The notes under the pieces are model-generated. The model ran no database searches, was not told the DNA's origin, and saw only the letters and a program-made list of their open reading frames with translations. A DNA stretch of 64,000 bases from Mesorhizobium sp. 131-2-1 (lineage in GTDB: Bacteria > Pseudomonadota > Alphaproteobacteria > Rhizobiales > Rhizobiaceae). Location: NCBI RefSeq assembly GCF_016756535.1, contig NZ_AP023247.1, positions 868,001-932,000 on the forward strand, given 5' to 3'. The translations under genes were made by a program, and so were the position numbers. This document shows, in pieces, positions 53,063-61,426 of this stretch (the stretch's first letter is position 1; the number at the start of each line of letters is the position of its first letter).

Positions 53063-53210
53063 ACGAGGGTGCCTTTCGGCGCGCCGGAATGAGCCGCGCG
53101 CCTCTGCGAAAAAGATTTCGGCATGTGTCGGACGGTCGACTCGTGCCGCGTCCTTGGCTTGAACCTGGCAAGACGGCCAGCGTTCGACCAAAATATCAGG
53201 AGGAACCTCA

Positions 53211-53621
53211 ATGAGCATTGCTCAAACCGCGCCCGTGTCGTCGGGTGCCCTTTGGACCGGCCGCGTGCTCAGCGCGCTCATCGTGCTGTTCATGATCTTC
53301 GACGGCGCCATCAAACTGCCGCCGCTCGACATCGTCACCCAGACGATGGTGCAGCTCGGCTGGCCGGCCGATCCCAATGTCGCGCGCATGCTCGGCATCA
53401 TCGGGCTGGTCTCGACCGCGCTCTACGCACTGCCGCGCACCTCGGTTCTCGGCGCCATCCTGCTCACTGCCTATATGGGCGGCGCCATCGCCACCAAAGT
53501 GCGGCTCGACAGCCCGCTGTTCTCGCACACGCTGTTCGGCGTCTATCTCGGCGTCATCCTGTGGGCCGGCCTGTTCCTGCGCGACCCCAGGCTGCGCGCG
53601 CTGATCCCGTTTGCCCGCTAA
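53211..53621 (+). CDS. DoxX-like small membrane protein
   Basis: 136 aa, four membrane segments (GRVLSALIVLFMIFDGAIKL; MLGIIGLVSTALYALP; VLGAILLTAYMGGAIATKVRL; VYLGVILWAGLFL). The pattern of Gly/Ala in segments three and four fits DoxX-like proteins of unknown function. AGGAGGAACCTCA before ATG 53211 is a strong ribosome site. 53063-53210 between it and the preceding gene holds no clear gene. Confidence 0.86.
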   Translation: MSIAQTAPVSSGALWTGRVLSALIVLFMIFDGAIKLPPLDIVTQTMVQLGWPADPNVARMLGIIGLVSTALYALPRTSVLGAILLTAYMGGAIATKVRLDSPLFSHTLFGVYLGVILWAGLFLRDPRLRALIPFAR

Positions 53622-53642
53622 GTATCGGGAGGACCATAGAAA

Positions 53643-54167
53643 ATGTTCACCACCATCCTCATCATCCTCGTTGTCATCATCGCCGCCGTGCTCATCTATG
53701 CCGCGACACGGCCGAACGATTTCGTCGTCAGCCGCTCCGCCAGCATCAAGGCGCCGCCCGAGGCGATCTTTCCGCTGATCGACGATTTCAGGCGCTGGCC
53801 CGAATGGTCGCCCTACGAGAAGCTCGACCCGGACATGAAGCGCACGCTGTCCGGCGCCGAAAGCGGCAAGGGTGCGGCCTATGCCTGGCAAGGCAACGGC
53901 AAGGCCGGGGTCGGGCGGATGGAGATCAGCAGCTCGGTTCCATCGTCGCTGGTGGCGCTGAAGCTCGATTTCGAAAAGCCGTTCCGGGCCAACAACACCG
54001 TCGACTTCACCTTGACGCCGTCTGGCGAGAGCACGACTGTCACCTGGGCGATGCGCGGCGCCCGGCCGTTCATCGCCAAGCTGATGGGCCTGTTCATGAA
54101 TTTCGACACGCTGATCGGCAAGGATTTCGAGGCCGGTCTCGCCAACCTGAAGCGGGCCACCGAATAA
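53643..54167 (+). CDS. Membrane-anchored SRPBCC (polyketide cyclase-like) protein
   Basis: 174 aa. N-terminal membrane helix (IILIILVVIIAAVLIYAATR, about 4-22) then SRSASIKAPPEAIFPLIDDFRRWPEWSPYEKLDPDMKRTLSG, a START/SRPBCC fold with the common WPEWSPYE motif. DoxX and this gene are 21 nt apart and likely co-transcribed as the end of the ArsR module. Confidence 0.88.
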   Translation: MFTTILIILVVIIAAVLIYAATRPNDFVVSRSASIKAPPEAIFPLIDDFRRWPEWSPYEKLDPDMKRTLSGAESGKGAAYAWQGNGKAGVGRMEISSSVPSSLVALKLDFEKPFRANNTVDFTLTPSGESTTVTWAMRGARPFIAKLMGLFMNFDTLIGKDFEAGLANLKRATE

Positions 54168-54293
54168 CTGCCTGAAAATGCAGCATCTTTGGATGCCTGG
54201 AAGGACGCGCGGCATGGCAGGGCGGATCAAATCACGTCTTCGTGCGTTGTCGATCCAAGGCGGGTGAAAAATTTGCCCCTTGGGAGACGAACG

Positions 54294-54560
54294 ATGATGA
54301 AAAAGATCATGCTTTTGATGGCGTTGCTGGTGCCCCTCGCGGCCTGCTCGCAGACGGAAAAGGGTGCTGCGGTCGGCGGCCTGGGCGGCGCGGCCATAGG
54401 CGCTGCCGTGGCGAATGACCCGGTGGAAGGCGCAGTCGTGGGTGGCGCCGTCGGCGCCGTTGCCGGTGCGTTGATCGGCCGGGCCAACGAGCCGGATCGC
54501 TGCCGCTACCGGGATCGCTACGGTCGCGTCTACATCGCCCGTTGCCCGCAGGGCTATTGA
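54294..54560 (+). CDS. Glycine-zipper (17-kDa antigen-like) lipoprotein
   Basis: 88 aa. Lipobox LVPLAACSQ places the lipid-modified Cys at about 19. GAAVGGLGGAAIGAAVAND and AVVGGAVGAVAGALIGRAN are two glycine-zipper segments that insert in the outer membrane, and the end is CRYRDRYGRVYIARCPQGY with two Cys. ATG 54294 (or 54297) follows GGGAGACGAACG. Small outer-membrane lipoprotein of the type often used for envelope integrity; role unknown. Confidence 0.88.
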   Translation: MMKKIMLLMALLVPLAACSQTEKGAAVGGLGGAAIGAAVANDPVEGAVVGGAVGAVAGALIGRANEPDRCRYRDRYGRVYIARCPQGY

Positions 54561-54595
54561 ACCGGCGACCTCACGGGATATGTCCTGAAATGAAA

Positions 54596-54621
54596 ACGGC
54601 GGGCCTTGGCCCGCCGTCTTC
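54596..54621 (-). terminator. Terminator, rpsP side (possibly two-way)
   Basis: acggcggg (54596-54603) and cccgccgt (54610-54617) around ccttgg. Reading minus, the stem is followed by tttt; reading plus by cttctt. It serves rpsP and perhaps the convergent lipoprotein gene. Confidence 0.8.
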
Positions 54622-54640
54622 TTAAGCGATACGTGTCGGA

Positions 54641-55042
54641 TTACTCGGCTGTGGCGGCTTCCGCCTCGGCCGGAGCGGCGGCTGCCGCGGCAACGGCGGC
54701 GGCGGCATCTTCCTGCGCCTTCTTCAGAAGAGCGGCGCGCTCCTGCGCCTTCTTGCCGGGTTCGGCCTTGTTCGGGTTCGAGCGGGCCGGACGCTTGGCA
54801 AGGCCGGCCTCGTCGAGGAAGCGCAGAACGCGGTCGGTCGGCTGGGCGCCGTGCGAGAGCCAATGCTTGACGCGGTCGGCGTCAACCTTGACGCGCTCGC
54901 CGTCCTTCGGCAGCAGCGGGTTCCACGAGCCGAGCGACTCGATGAAACGGCCGTCGCGGGGCGAACGGGCGTCGGCGACGACGACGTGGTAGTAAGGACG
55001 CTTCTTCGAGCCCGCGCGGGCCAGTCTGATCTTCAGTGCCAT
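54641..55042 (-). CDS. rpsP: 30S ribosomal protein S16
   Basis: 133 aa. [42 protein letters not shown] is diagnostic for S16; the C-terminal 35 residues are an Ala/Glu-rich extension ([21 protein letters not shown]), usual in alphaproteobacteria. Follows chorismate mutase and ffh on the same strand, the conserved ffh-aroQ-rpsP order. A terminator lies 20 nt downstream. Confidence 0.97.
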   Translation of the reverse strand: MALKIRLARAGSKKRPYYHVVVADARSPRDGRFIESLGSWNPLLPKDGERVKVDADRVKHWLSHGAQPTDRVLRFLDEAGLAKRPARSNPNKAEPGKKAQERAALLKKAQEDAAAAVAAAAAAPAEAEAATAE

Positions 55043-55094
55043 TTCTTTTCTCCTAAAAGCTCTGATTTCGTTTGATTGCGTTAAGGCTGGTTGC

Positions 55095-55421
55095 TCAGCC
55101 GGTTTTCGTCACGCCGTTGGCAGCGGCGATCTGTTCGTGATGACGGATCACTTCGCGGACGACGAAGTTGAGGAATTTCTCCGCGAAATCGGGATCGAGA
55201 TGCGCATCCTTCGCCAGTTGGCGAAGGCGGGCGATCTGCTGCTGCTCGCGCGCCGGATCGGCCGGCGGCAGGCCATGCTCGGCCTTCAGCACGCCCACCG
55301 CCTTGGTGCAGCGGAAGCGCTCGGCCAGCATGTGGATGAGGGCCGCGTCGATGTTGTCGATCGAAGCGCGGTAGCCGGCCAGGATGGCGCGTGCGTCGGC
55401 CATGTCCTTGTCCTCGTTCAT
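55095..55421 (-). CDS. Chorismate mutase, AroQ type
   Basis: 108 aa. All-helical mutase converting chorismate to prephenate: [57 protein letters not shown] has the active-site Arg, Lys and Glu/Gln positions. Starts 7 nt after the ffh stop, so co-transcribed with ffh, then rpsP 52 nt beyond. First step toward phenylalanine and tyrosine. Confidence 0.93.
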   Translation of the reverse strand: MNEDKDMADARAILAGYRASIDNIDAALIHMLAERFRCTKAVGVLKAEHGLPPADPAREQQQIARLRQLAKDAHLDPDFAEKFLNFVVREVIRHHEQIAAANGVTKTG

Positions 55422-55428
55422 CGCGCCC

Positions 55429-57027
55429 TCACTTCTTCTTGCCGAGGCCGGGCAGGCCGCCGCCGCCGAGGCCCGGAAGGCCGGGCAGCTTCATGCCGCC
55501 GGGCAGGCCAGGCAGACCGCCGCCGGGAAGGCCGCCGGGCAACCCGCCTGGCAAGCCCTTGCCGAGACCGGCGGCCTGCGCCTGCTTCTGCAAGGCCTCG
55601 AGCTGCTTGGGATCCATCTTGGACAGGTCCGGCATGCCGCCTCCCATGCCGCTCGGCATCATGCCGCCGAGGCCCATCTTGGAAGCGAGGCCGCCCATCA
55701 TGCCGCGCATGAGGCCGCCGCCTTTGCCCTTGCCGCCCATCGCCTTCATCATGTCGGCCATGCCGCGATGCATCTTGAGCAGCTTGTTGATCTCGGCCGC
55801 GTCGGTGCCGGAACCGGCGGCGATGCGCTTCTTGCGCGAATGCTTCAGGATATCCGGGTTGGCGCGTTCAGCCTTGGTCATCGAGGAGATGATGGCGAGC
55901 TGACGGCCGAACATCCTGTCGTCGAGGCCGGCCGCGGCCATCTGGTCCTTCATCTTGCCCATGCCGGGCATCATGCCCATGATGCCGCCCATGCCGCCCA
56001 TTTTCGACATCTGCTGAAGCTGCGCGGCGAGGTCGTTCAGGTCGAACTTGCCCGACTGCATCTTCCTGGCCATCGCCGCCGCCTGCTCGGCGTCGATGTT
56101 CTCGGCGGCCTTCTCGACCAGCGAGACGATGTCGCCCATGCCCAGGATGCGGTCGGCAATGCGCTTGGGGTGGAATTCCTCAAGCCCGTCCATCTTCTCG
56201 CCCGTGCCGATCAGCTTGATCGGCTTGCCAGTCACGGCGCGCATCGAGAGTGCGGCGCCGCCACGGCCGTCGCCGTCCATGCGGGTCAGCACCAGGCCGG
56301 TGATGCCAACGCGCTCGTCGAAGCTCTTCGCCAGGTTGACGGCGTCCTGGCCGGTCAGCGAGTCGGCGACCAGCAGGATCTCGTGCGGCGACGACACCTT
56401 CTTGATGTCGGCCATCTCGACCATCAGCGGCTCGTCGATATGGGTGCGGCCGGCGGTGTCGAGGATGACGACGTCATGGCCGCCGAGCTTGGCCGCCTGC
56501 ACGGCGCGCCTGGCGATGTCGACCGGGCTCTGGCCGGCGATGATCGGCAGCGTCGCGACCTTGGTCTGCTCGCCGAGCTGGCGCAACTGCTCCTGCGCGG
56601 CGGGACGCCGCGTGTCGAGCGAGGCCATCAGGACCTTCTTGTTCTGGCGCTCGGTCAGGCGCTTGGCGATCTTGGCCGAGGTCGTCGTCTTGCCGGAGCC
56701 CTGCAGGCCGACCATCATGACGACGACGGGGGCCGGCGCGTTGAGGTCGACGGCGACGCCCTCGGCGCCGAGCATCTCGACCAGCTCGTCATGGACGATC
56801 TTGACGACCATCTGGCCGGGCTTGATCGACTTCAGCACGGCGGCGCCGACGGCCTTCTCGCGCACCCTGTCGGTGAAGGAGCGAACCACTTCCAGCGCCA
56901 CGTCGGCCTCGAGCAGCGCGCGGCGCACCTCGCGCAGCGCCGCCGAGACATCCGCCTCCGACAGCGCGCCGCGGCCGGTGAGGCCGTTCAGGATGGAGCC
57001 AAGGCGCTCCTGCAGCGATTCAAACAT
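55429..57027 (-). CDS. ffh: Signal recognition particle protein Ffh
   Basis: 532 aa GTPase that brings nascent membrane proteins to FtsY. The N domain starts MFESLQERLGSILNGLTGRGALSEADV; the G domain has GLQGSGKTTTSAKIAKRL (G1), DTAGRTHIDE (G3) and TRMDGDGRGGAALS (G4 region). The M domain has the Met-rich signal-binding groove (KMGGMGGIMGMMPGMGKMKDQ). The Gly/Pro/Leu-rich repetitive tail (LPGGLPGGLPGGGLPGLPGG) is common in rhizobia. Start ATG 57027 follows AAAAGGAAACAGA. Confidence 0.97.
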   Translation of the reverse strand: MFESLQERLGSILNGLTGRGALSEADVSAALREVRRALLEADVALEVVRSFTDRVREKAVGAAVLKSIKPGQMVVKIVHDELVEMLGAEGVAVDLNAPAPVVVMMVGLQGSGKTTTSAKIAKRLTERQNKKVLMASLDTRRPAAQEQLRQLGEQTKVATLPIIAGQSPVDIARRAVQAAKLGGHDVVILDTAGRTHIDEPLMVEMADIKKVSSPHEILLVADSLTGQDAVNLAKSFDERVGITGLVLTRMDGDGRGGAALSMRAVTGKPIKLIGTGEKMDGLEEFHPKRIADRILGMGDIVSLVEKAAENIDAEQAAAMARKMQSGKFDLNDLAAQLQQMSKMGGMGGIMGMMPGMGKMKDQMAAAGLDDRMFGRQLAIISSMTKAERANPDILKHSRKKRIAAGSGTDAAEINKLLKMHRGMADMMKAMGGKGKGGGLMRGMMGGLASKMGLGGMMPSGMGGGMPDLSKMDPKQLEALQKQAQAAGLGKGLPGGLPGGLPGGGLPGLPGGMKLPGLPGLGGGGLPGLGKKK

Positions 57028-57175
57028 TCTGTTTCCTTTTACCGAGCACCGGATGGTGCCGGAGAAATAATGCGTTCGCGCCAAGTGTCCAAACAAAAGC
57101 TCGTCAAGCAAAGCCCAAAGCCAAAAAGCACCCGGGGGCGCCTTGCGCTGCCGGGTGTTGGCCTCCAGGATCGGT

Positions 57176-57304
57176 TTACAGCACTTGGCCTCTAGCGGCT
57201 TCGGCGTCCTGGTCGGCTTGCTCGGAGGGATACTCGTCGCGGAATTCGGGGCGTGTAGACAGGAAATCGGCCCAGGAGTCAAGCTGCGGGCCGAAATCGG
57301 CCGG
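57176..57304 (-). pseudogene. Coding-like C-terminal fragment, no start visible
   Basis: Minus-strand codons after the glycosyltransferase stop read FGPQLDSWADFLSTRPEFR then DEYPSEQADQDAEAARGQVL and a stop. G/C-rich third positions and composition look coding, but I see no start codon other than those inside the glycosyltransferase gene in another frame. Could be a remnant of a small gene, perhaps of an antitoxin tail, or chance. The rest of 57028-57175 has no gene. Confidence 0.3.
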
Positions 57305-57305
57305 C

Positions 57306-58247
57306 TCAGGGCAGCGTTTCGCCGTCGAGGATGCGGGCGTAGAGGCCGAGATAGCCCTTTGCCGTCTTCGCGATCGGAAAGCGGTCGGCCGCGGAGTCCC
57401 GGCAACGCCCGGGCGAAAGATCGGAGATAGCGGAAAGTGTCGCGCCAAATTCGGCGTCGGTGTCGAAAAACCGCCCGGTGTCCGCGTCGACGATCTCCGG
57501 CAGGGCGCCGCGCGGCGTCGTCAGCACCGGCGTTCCGCACAGCATCGCCTCGACCGGCGCCATGCCGAACGGCTCTTCCCAGGCGATCGGGTTGAGGAAG
57601 GCTCTCGCCTCGCCGAGCAGGCGGAGCTTCTGCTGCCCGCCGACGACGCCGTGAAAACGATAGCGGCGGCCAAGGCTCTTGAAGAATACGCCTTCGCGTC
57701 GCACCTGGCTCCGCGTCAGCAGGCGCCAGCGCGAGCCGCCGGCGATGTCGAGCGCAAAATCGAATGCCTTGGCCAGGTCGACGGCGCGGTTGAGATTCTT
57801 GCCGGCGCGGGCGATGCTGGCGAGGAACAGCAGGCGTTCGCTCTTTGTCGCGGAGAGCCGGTAGTCGTCGACCGGAAAGCCGTTATAGACGAAGGTCTGG
57901 CGGCCATGGTTGCGGGCGTGGCTGGCGCTGACGAAGCTCCAATTCGGCCGCGTGCGGGTCACGTGCGGAGCAAAACCATGCTCGGTGTTGAGGCTGGGAA
58001 AGGGCACCTCGACGTACCAGCCATTGAAATGGACGATGTCGGTGTCCCCGGGGATGGCTGCCCGGCACTGAGCCTTCGACTCGGCCGGCCGCACCTCGCA
58101 AAGCGGATGGCTTGAGCCAGGGGCGGCGATTAGAACCACCTTGTGCCCTAAGCGCACCAGTTCCGTCGCCAGCCAGTCGACCTGCCGCTCGGTGCCGCCA
58201 TAACCTTTGCAGGGGATCGCCCCCTCAGCCACCAGCGTGATGCGCAT
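57306..58247 (-). CDS. Glycosyltransferase family 4
   Basis: 313 aa. RITLVAEGAIPCKGYGGTERQVDWLATELVRLGHKVVLIAAPGS is the GT-B N-terminal start with GYGGTER; NHGRQTFVYNGFPVDDY and FLASIARAGKNLNRAVDLAKAF begin the C-terminal donor domain. AWEEPFGMAPVEAMLCGTPVL carries the E-x7-E motif. Sugar donor and acceptor are unknown. ATG 58247 overlaps the stop of the CPBP gene (TGATG), so coupled to it. Confidence 0.92.
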   Translation of the reverse strand: MRITLVAEGAIPCKGYGGTERQVDWLATELVRLGHKVVLIAAPGSSHPLCEVRPAESKAQCRAAIPGDTDIVHFNGWYVEVPFPSLNTEHGFAPHVTRTRPNWSFVSASHARNHGRQTFVYNGFPVDDYRLSATKSERLLFLASIARAGKNLNRAVDLAKAFDFALDIAGGSRWRLLTRSQVRREGVFFKSLGRRYRFHGVVGGQQKLRLLGEARAFLNPIAWEEPFGMAPVEAMLCGTPVLTTPRGALPEIVDADTGRFFDTDAEFGATLSAISDLSPGRCRDSAADRFPIAKTAKGYLGLYARILDGETLP

Positions 58248-59215
58248 CAGGCAGGTCCGGCGCCGCGCGATGCCTCCGGCCCGACCCTCAGCGGCGAGCG
58301 CGGATGCAGCAGAAGCAGCGCCGTCAGCAGGCTGCTGACGATGCCGATCGCGGCGATGAGGACCGCGTCGAAACCCGTCCAGCCGGGCCCCTCCAGCGGC
58401 CTGGCGTTGAGCAGGGCAAAGGAATTGTAGCTCTGCTGATGCGAGATCAGCAGGAAGCCGGTCAGGTTGTTGCCGAGATGGGCGCCGAAGGCCGCCCCCA
58501 GACTGCCGGTCGCATAGACCAGCAGTGTCAGCACCAGCGCGAAGGTGGCGATCGAGACCAGCACGCAGGCGTTGATGGCGAGCGTCGAGCTGGCGCTCCA
58601 GTGCAGCGCGCTGAACAGCAGCACCGGCAGCCCCGCCCAGATCAGCGGGTTGCCGAACCGGTTGGCCAGGCCGCGCAGCAGATAGCCGCGGAACAGCGCC
58701 TCCTCGGACGAGGTCTGCAGCAGGGCGAGCGCCGCGATGGGAATCAGGAACAGCAGCCACGTCGACAGGCCGATCGCGCCGCGCGCGATCTCGGGCTGCA
58801 GCCAGTAGAGCAGGATCTCCGAGAGCAGCGAGGTGATCAGCACCGCGATCAGCCCCTTGAGGAAACCCGGCCATGAAACGCGGCGGCTGTCGCCGACCAG
58901 CGCCGCAAGCGGCTCGCGGTGCACGAAGCGCATGGCAACCCAGAGGCCGATCCAGATACCGGCGAAGGAGAGCAGCGCCGTAAGGATCCCTTCCGGCGAG
59001 GCCAGGAAATCCTGGACCGGGCCGCCCGTCGGCCGGCCGGCGCCCGTCGAGGCCCGCCAGACGATGAAGGCATAGGTGCCGCCGAGCAGCACCGCCAGCG
59101 TCGCCGCCATCCAGAACAGCACGACGATCGCGGTTCCAAGCAAGAGGCGGAGCGGGGTTGTCCTGGCGTTCGGCGAGCGCCGGTAGCGCTCGAAGGCGGT
59201 TCTGTCGATGATCAC
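58247..59215 (-). CDS. CPBP-family intramembrane metalloprotease
   Basis: About 322 aa, seven to eight membrane segments. TSSEEALFRGYLLRGLANRF has the EExxxR motif and later LFSALHWSA and LGAAFGAHLGNN the histidine motifs of CPBP/Abi proteases. I used GTG 59215, which follows AGAGGGAA; ATG 59251 would add twelve residues. In other bacteria members process prenylated peptides or confer bacteriocin immunity; here next to a glycosyltransferase, target unknown. 59252-59412 has no gene. Confidence 0.9.
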   Translation of the reverse strand: MIIDRTAFERYRRSPNARTTPLRLLLGTAIVVLFWMAATLAVLLGGTYAFIVWRASTGAGRPTGGPVQDFLASPEGILTALLSFAGIWIGLWVAMRFVHREPLAALVGDSRRVSWPGFLKGLIAVLITSLLSEILLYWLQPEIARGAIGLSTWLLFLIPIAALALLQTSSEEALFRGYLLRGLANRFGNPLIWAGLPVLLFSALHWSASSTLAINACVLVSIATFALVLTLLVYATGSLGAAFGAHLGNNLTGFLLISHQQSYNSFALLNARPLEGPGWTGFDAVLIAAIGIVSSLLTALLLLHPRSPLRVGPEASRGAGPA

Positions 59216-59412
59216 GCGGTTCCCTCTGCCGGACGCGACTGCCGAACGCATCCGGGTCGGCCTGATCTATGGGATCGGCGCTTTGCGCGCAATCATCCTC
59301 GCCACGGCTTGCGCTCGTGGTTGCGCTTTTGTGCAGAGGCGGCCGCCGTTCGACGGGCGGCCGCCTGTTGGCCGGCGCTTGTCTTGGTCGGTGCTTGTCT
59401 TAGCCGGCCTTG

Positions 59413-60021
59413 TCAGCGCACCACGTAGACGATGCGCCGCGTGCCGGGATCGACCAGCGCCGGCTGGTTGTTCACATAGACATAGCGGTAGTTGTAGTCG
59501 GGGATTTCGCGCAACTCGACGCTGTCGGGCAAGGTCGCGCCCGTCACCACCTCGCCGTCGAGGTAGACCGGATCGAGCCGGTGGGTGCTGATATAGGTGC
59601 CCACTTCGGCCGGCGGCCTGGCGATCGGTTCGACTGGTTCGACCGGTTCAGCCGAGATGATGGCGCCGGTGTAGTTGTCGGGATAGTCGCTGTTATCCGG
59701 CTGCTCGACGATGGCGATGCCCGCATCGGCCGGGCGGCGCGTCAGCACGACCGCGTTGCCGCCGAAATCGGCCGTCACATAGTCCGAATAGATCCAGCCC
59801 CGGCCGTTGGTCTCGGCGATGGTGCACCATTTGCTGTTGGCGATGCAGCCTTCGAGCGTCGCCGACTGGCCCGCGGCCAGCACGCCGATGACCGGATATT
59901 GCGGGCCCGGTCCGGCGCGCACGTTGAGATCGGCGACAGCCGAAACGGCGGTCTCGGCCAGCGCAACGCCCGACATGGCGGCGAGCGCAGCGGCGACCGC
60001 GGGAAACAGTATGAGTTTCAT
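59413..60021 (-). CDS. Exported SH3b plus DUF1236-like protein
   Basis: 202 aa. Signal peptide (FPAVAAALAAMSGVALA-ETA), then a bacterial SH3 domain (VSAVADLNVRAGPGPQYPVIGVLAAGQSATLEGCIANSKWCTI with two Cys), a Glu/Pro-rich linker (VEPVEPIARPPAE) and a C-terminal DUF1236-type region (LPDSVELREIPDYNYRYVYVNNQPALVDPGTRRIVYVV). Periplasmic; likely binds the envelope. Found widely in rhizobia; function not known. Confidence 0.9.
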   Translation of the reverse strand: MKLILFPAVAAALAAMSGVALAETAVSAVADLNVRAGPGPQYPVIGVLAAGQSATLEGCIANSKWCTIAETNGRGWIYSDYVTADFGGNAVVLTRRPADAGIAIVEQPDNSDYPDNYTGAIISAEPVEPVEPIARPPAEVGTYISTHRLDPVYLDGEVVTGATLPDSVELREIPDYNYRYVYVNNQPALVDPGTRRIVYVVR

Positions 60022-60097
60022 GGATTCACTCCGTTTTCATGCTCCCTCGCGGACGAAAACGAAGCCAGGCCTCATGCGTTCCGGCTAAAATGCCCGT

Positions 60098-60262
60098 GCC
60101 AGTGTCCCGATTATGAAATTTGCTAGCGTTCGATATTAAGGGCAGTGCGAATTTCATAATCGAACGACACTAGCAACTTGTTGATTCTAGTGTCGTTTTT
60201 ATTTCGAAGTTCGCTCGGAGCCCGATATCAAAATCAGGCGAACTTCGAAATCACGACACTAG
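60098..60262. repeat. Two tandem nested palindromes in an AT-rich stretch
   Basis: Unit 1: cgattatgaaatt (60108-60120) pairs exactly with aatttcataatcg (60150-60162), and gccagtgtc/gacactagc extend the arms. Unit 2: atttcgaagttcgc (60201-60214) pairs exactly with gcgaacttcgaaat (60238-60251), flanked by ctagtgtcgt (60187-60196) and acgacactag (60253-60262). acgacactag at 60164-60173 ends unit 1 and also pairs with 60187-60196. Two units of about 75 nt share ends but not inner arms. The right end codes the last residues (LVS, stop) of the metallopeptidase gene. Confidence 0.85.
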
Positions 60263-61342
60263 CTCACGAATTATTCCGGTTTCTTTCGGCAAACCGGCCA
60301 GCAGGTCGTGGACGAAGGCCAGTTTATGCGCCGTCACCGCGGAGATGACGAAGGGGTAGAGGTCGGGCAAGCCCATGCAGCGGTTGATCGAGTTGGACGC
60401 CTCCGACAGCACCAGCCAGCGGTCAAGGATCTTCTCGAAGGGCTCAGGCGCGTTCCTTGGCTCGGCGGGTGCGGCCTGCAGCTCGCCACCGGTATCGCCG
60501 CGCGGCAGGGCGTTGGCGTCCACCGTCTCCAGCCGGCCGAGCGGAAAATTCAGCGCGTGCACCATTTCCAGCGTGTCGGTAATGTGCAGATAGTGCGCGA
60601 AGGTCTCGGCCCAGTCCTCCCAGGGATGCGAGGTCGCATAGGCCGAAATGTGGCCCTGCTGCCAGTCCGGCGCCGCGCCATTGGCATAATAGGCCTTGAG
60701 CGCCTGCTCGTAGCCGGCGCGCTCATCGCCGAACAGGGCGCGGAAGGCGGCAAGCCCTTGCGGATCGTCGCGGATCAGCCGGTCCCAGTAATAATGGCCG
60801 AATTCGTGGCGAAAATGGCCGAGCAGCGTGCGGTAGTTCTCGCCCATCGCGACACGCCGCCTCTCGCGTTCGGCCGAATCCGCCTCTGCGACGTTGAGCG
60901 TGATCAGGCCGTTGTCGTGGCCGGTGAGGATCCGCTCGCCACCGGGACCGCCGCCGATCGGATCGGCAAGGAAGTCGAAGGCAAGGCCGGCCTCGTCCGC
61001 CGGGTCGTGCTTGGGCGCCACCGGCAGGCCGAAGGCGAGCAGCGAATAGATGACGCGCTTCTTGGCGGCCTCGACGCGGATCCAGCGTTCGCGGTTTCCG
61101 TCGACGGAGAGGTCCGGAATAAGCTGATTCAGCGCGCAGGCGCGGCAGAAGGCCTGGCCTGGTTCGGTCCGCCAGTTGCAGGCGCATTCGTCGGCATTGG
61201 TGCAGTGGAAGACCCCGTCCACGCCCGACAGCGCGAAACGCGCGTGCTCGGGATCATAGAGCACGAGGCTGGCGCAGTTCAGGCACTGGGCGTTCTCGAA
61301 ATAGAGGCGGTGGCCGCATTGCGGGCAGTCGAACAGCTTCAT
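60251..61342 (-). CDS. Putative zinc-binding metallopeptidase (zinc-ribbon plus HExxH)
   Basis: 363 aa. Two N-terminal CxxC pairs (CPQCG at 6-10, CLNCA at 20-24) and a third cysteine group (CTNADECACNW, CRACALN) form zinc ribbons; the catalytic part has HEFGHYYWDRL with H179, E180, H183. EDWAETFAHYLHITDTLE supplies another Glu/His set. It matches the cytosolic Peptidase_Mx group. Substrate unknown. ATG 61342 gives MKLFDCPQCGHRLYFE. The last three codons and stop lie in the repeat at 60098-60262. Confidence 0.9.
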   Translation of the reverse strand: MKLFDCPQCGHRLYFENAQCLNCASLVLYDPEHARFALSGVDGVFHCTNADECACNWRTEPGQAFCRACALNQLIPDLSVDGNRERWIRVEAAKKRVIYSLLAFGLPVAPKHDPADEAGLAFDFLADPIGGGPGGERILTGHDNGLITLNVAEADSAERERRRVAMGENYRTLLGHFRHEFGHYYWDRLIRDDPQGLAAFRALFGDERAGYEQALKAYYANGAAPDWQQGHISAYATSHPWEDWAETFAHYLHITDTLEMVHALNFPLGRLETVDANALPRGDTGGELQAAPAEPRNAPEPFEKILDRWLVLSEASNSINRCMGLPDLYPFVISAVTAHKLAFVHDLLAGLPKETGIIRELVS

Positions 61343-61426
61343 CTGGCACTCAAACCCATCAGCGCCCGCATATAGGGCGCGGTCGCGCACCACCCAAATG
61401 CGTGGCCGGCGCCAGGCGCTCCGGCG

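Noticed and set aside
53063..53210. Small gene between the AHSA1-like and DoxX genes
   Set aside because: Short frames here have no ribosome site with a start and no conserved-looking sequence; only the strong site for DoxX is clear.
55384..57195. A 603-codon plus-strand open frame
   Set aside because: Antisense to ffh and chorismate mutase; His/Ala-rich composition with no domain.
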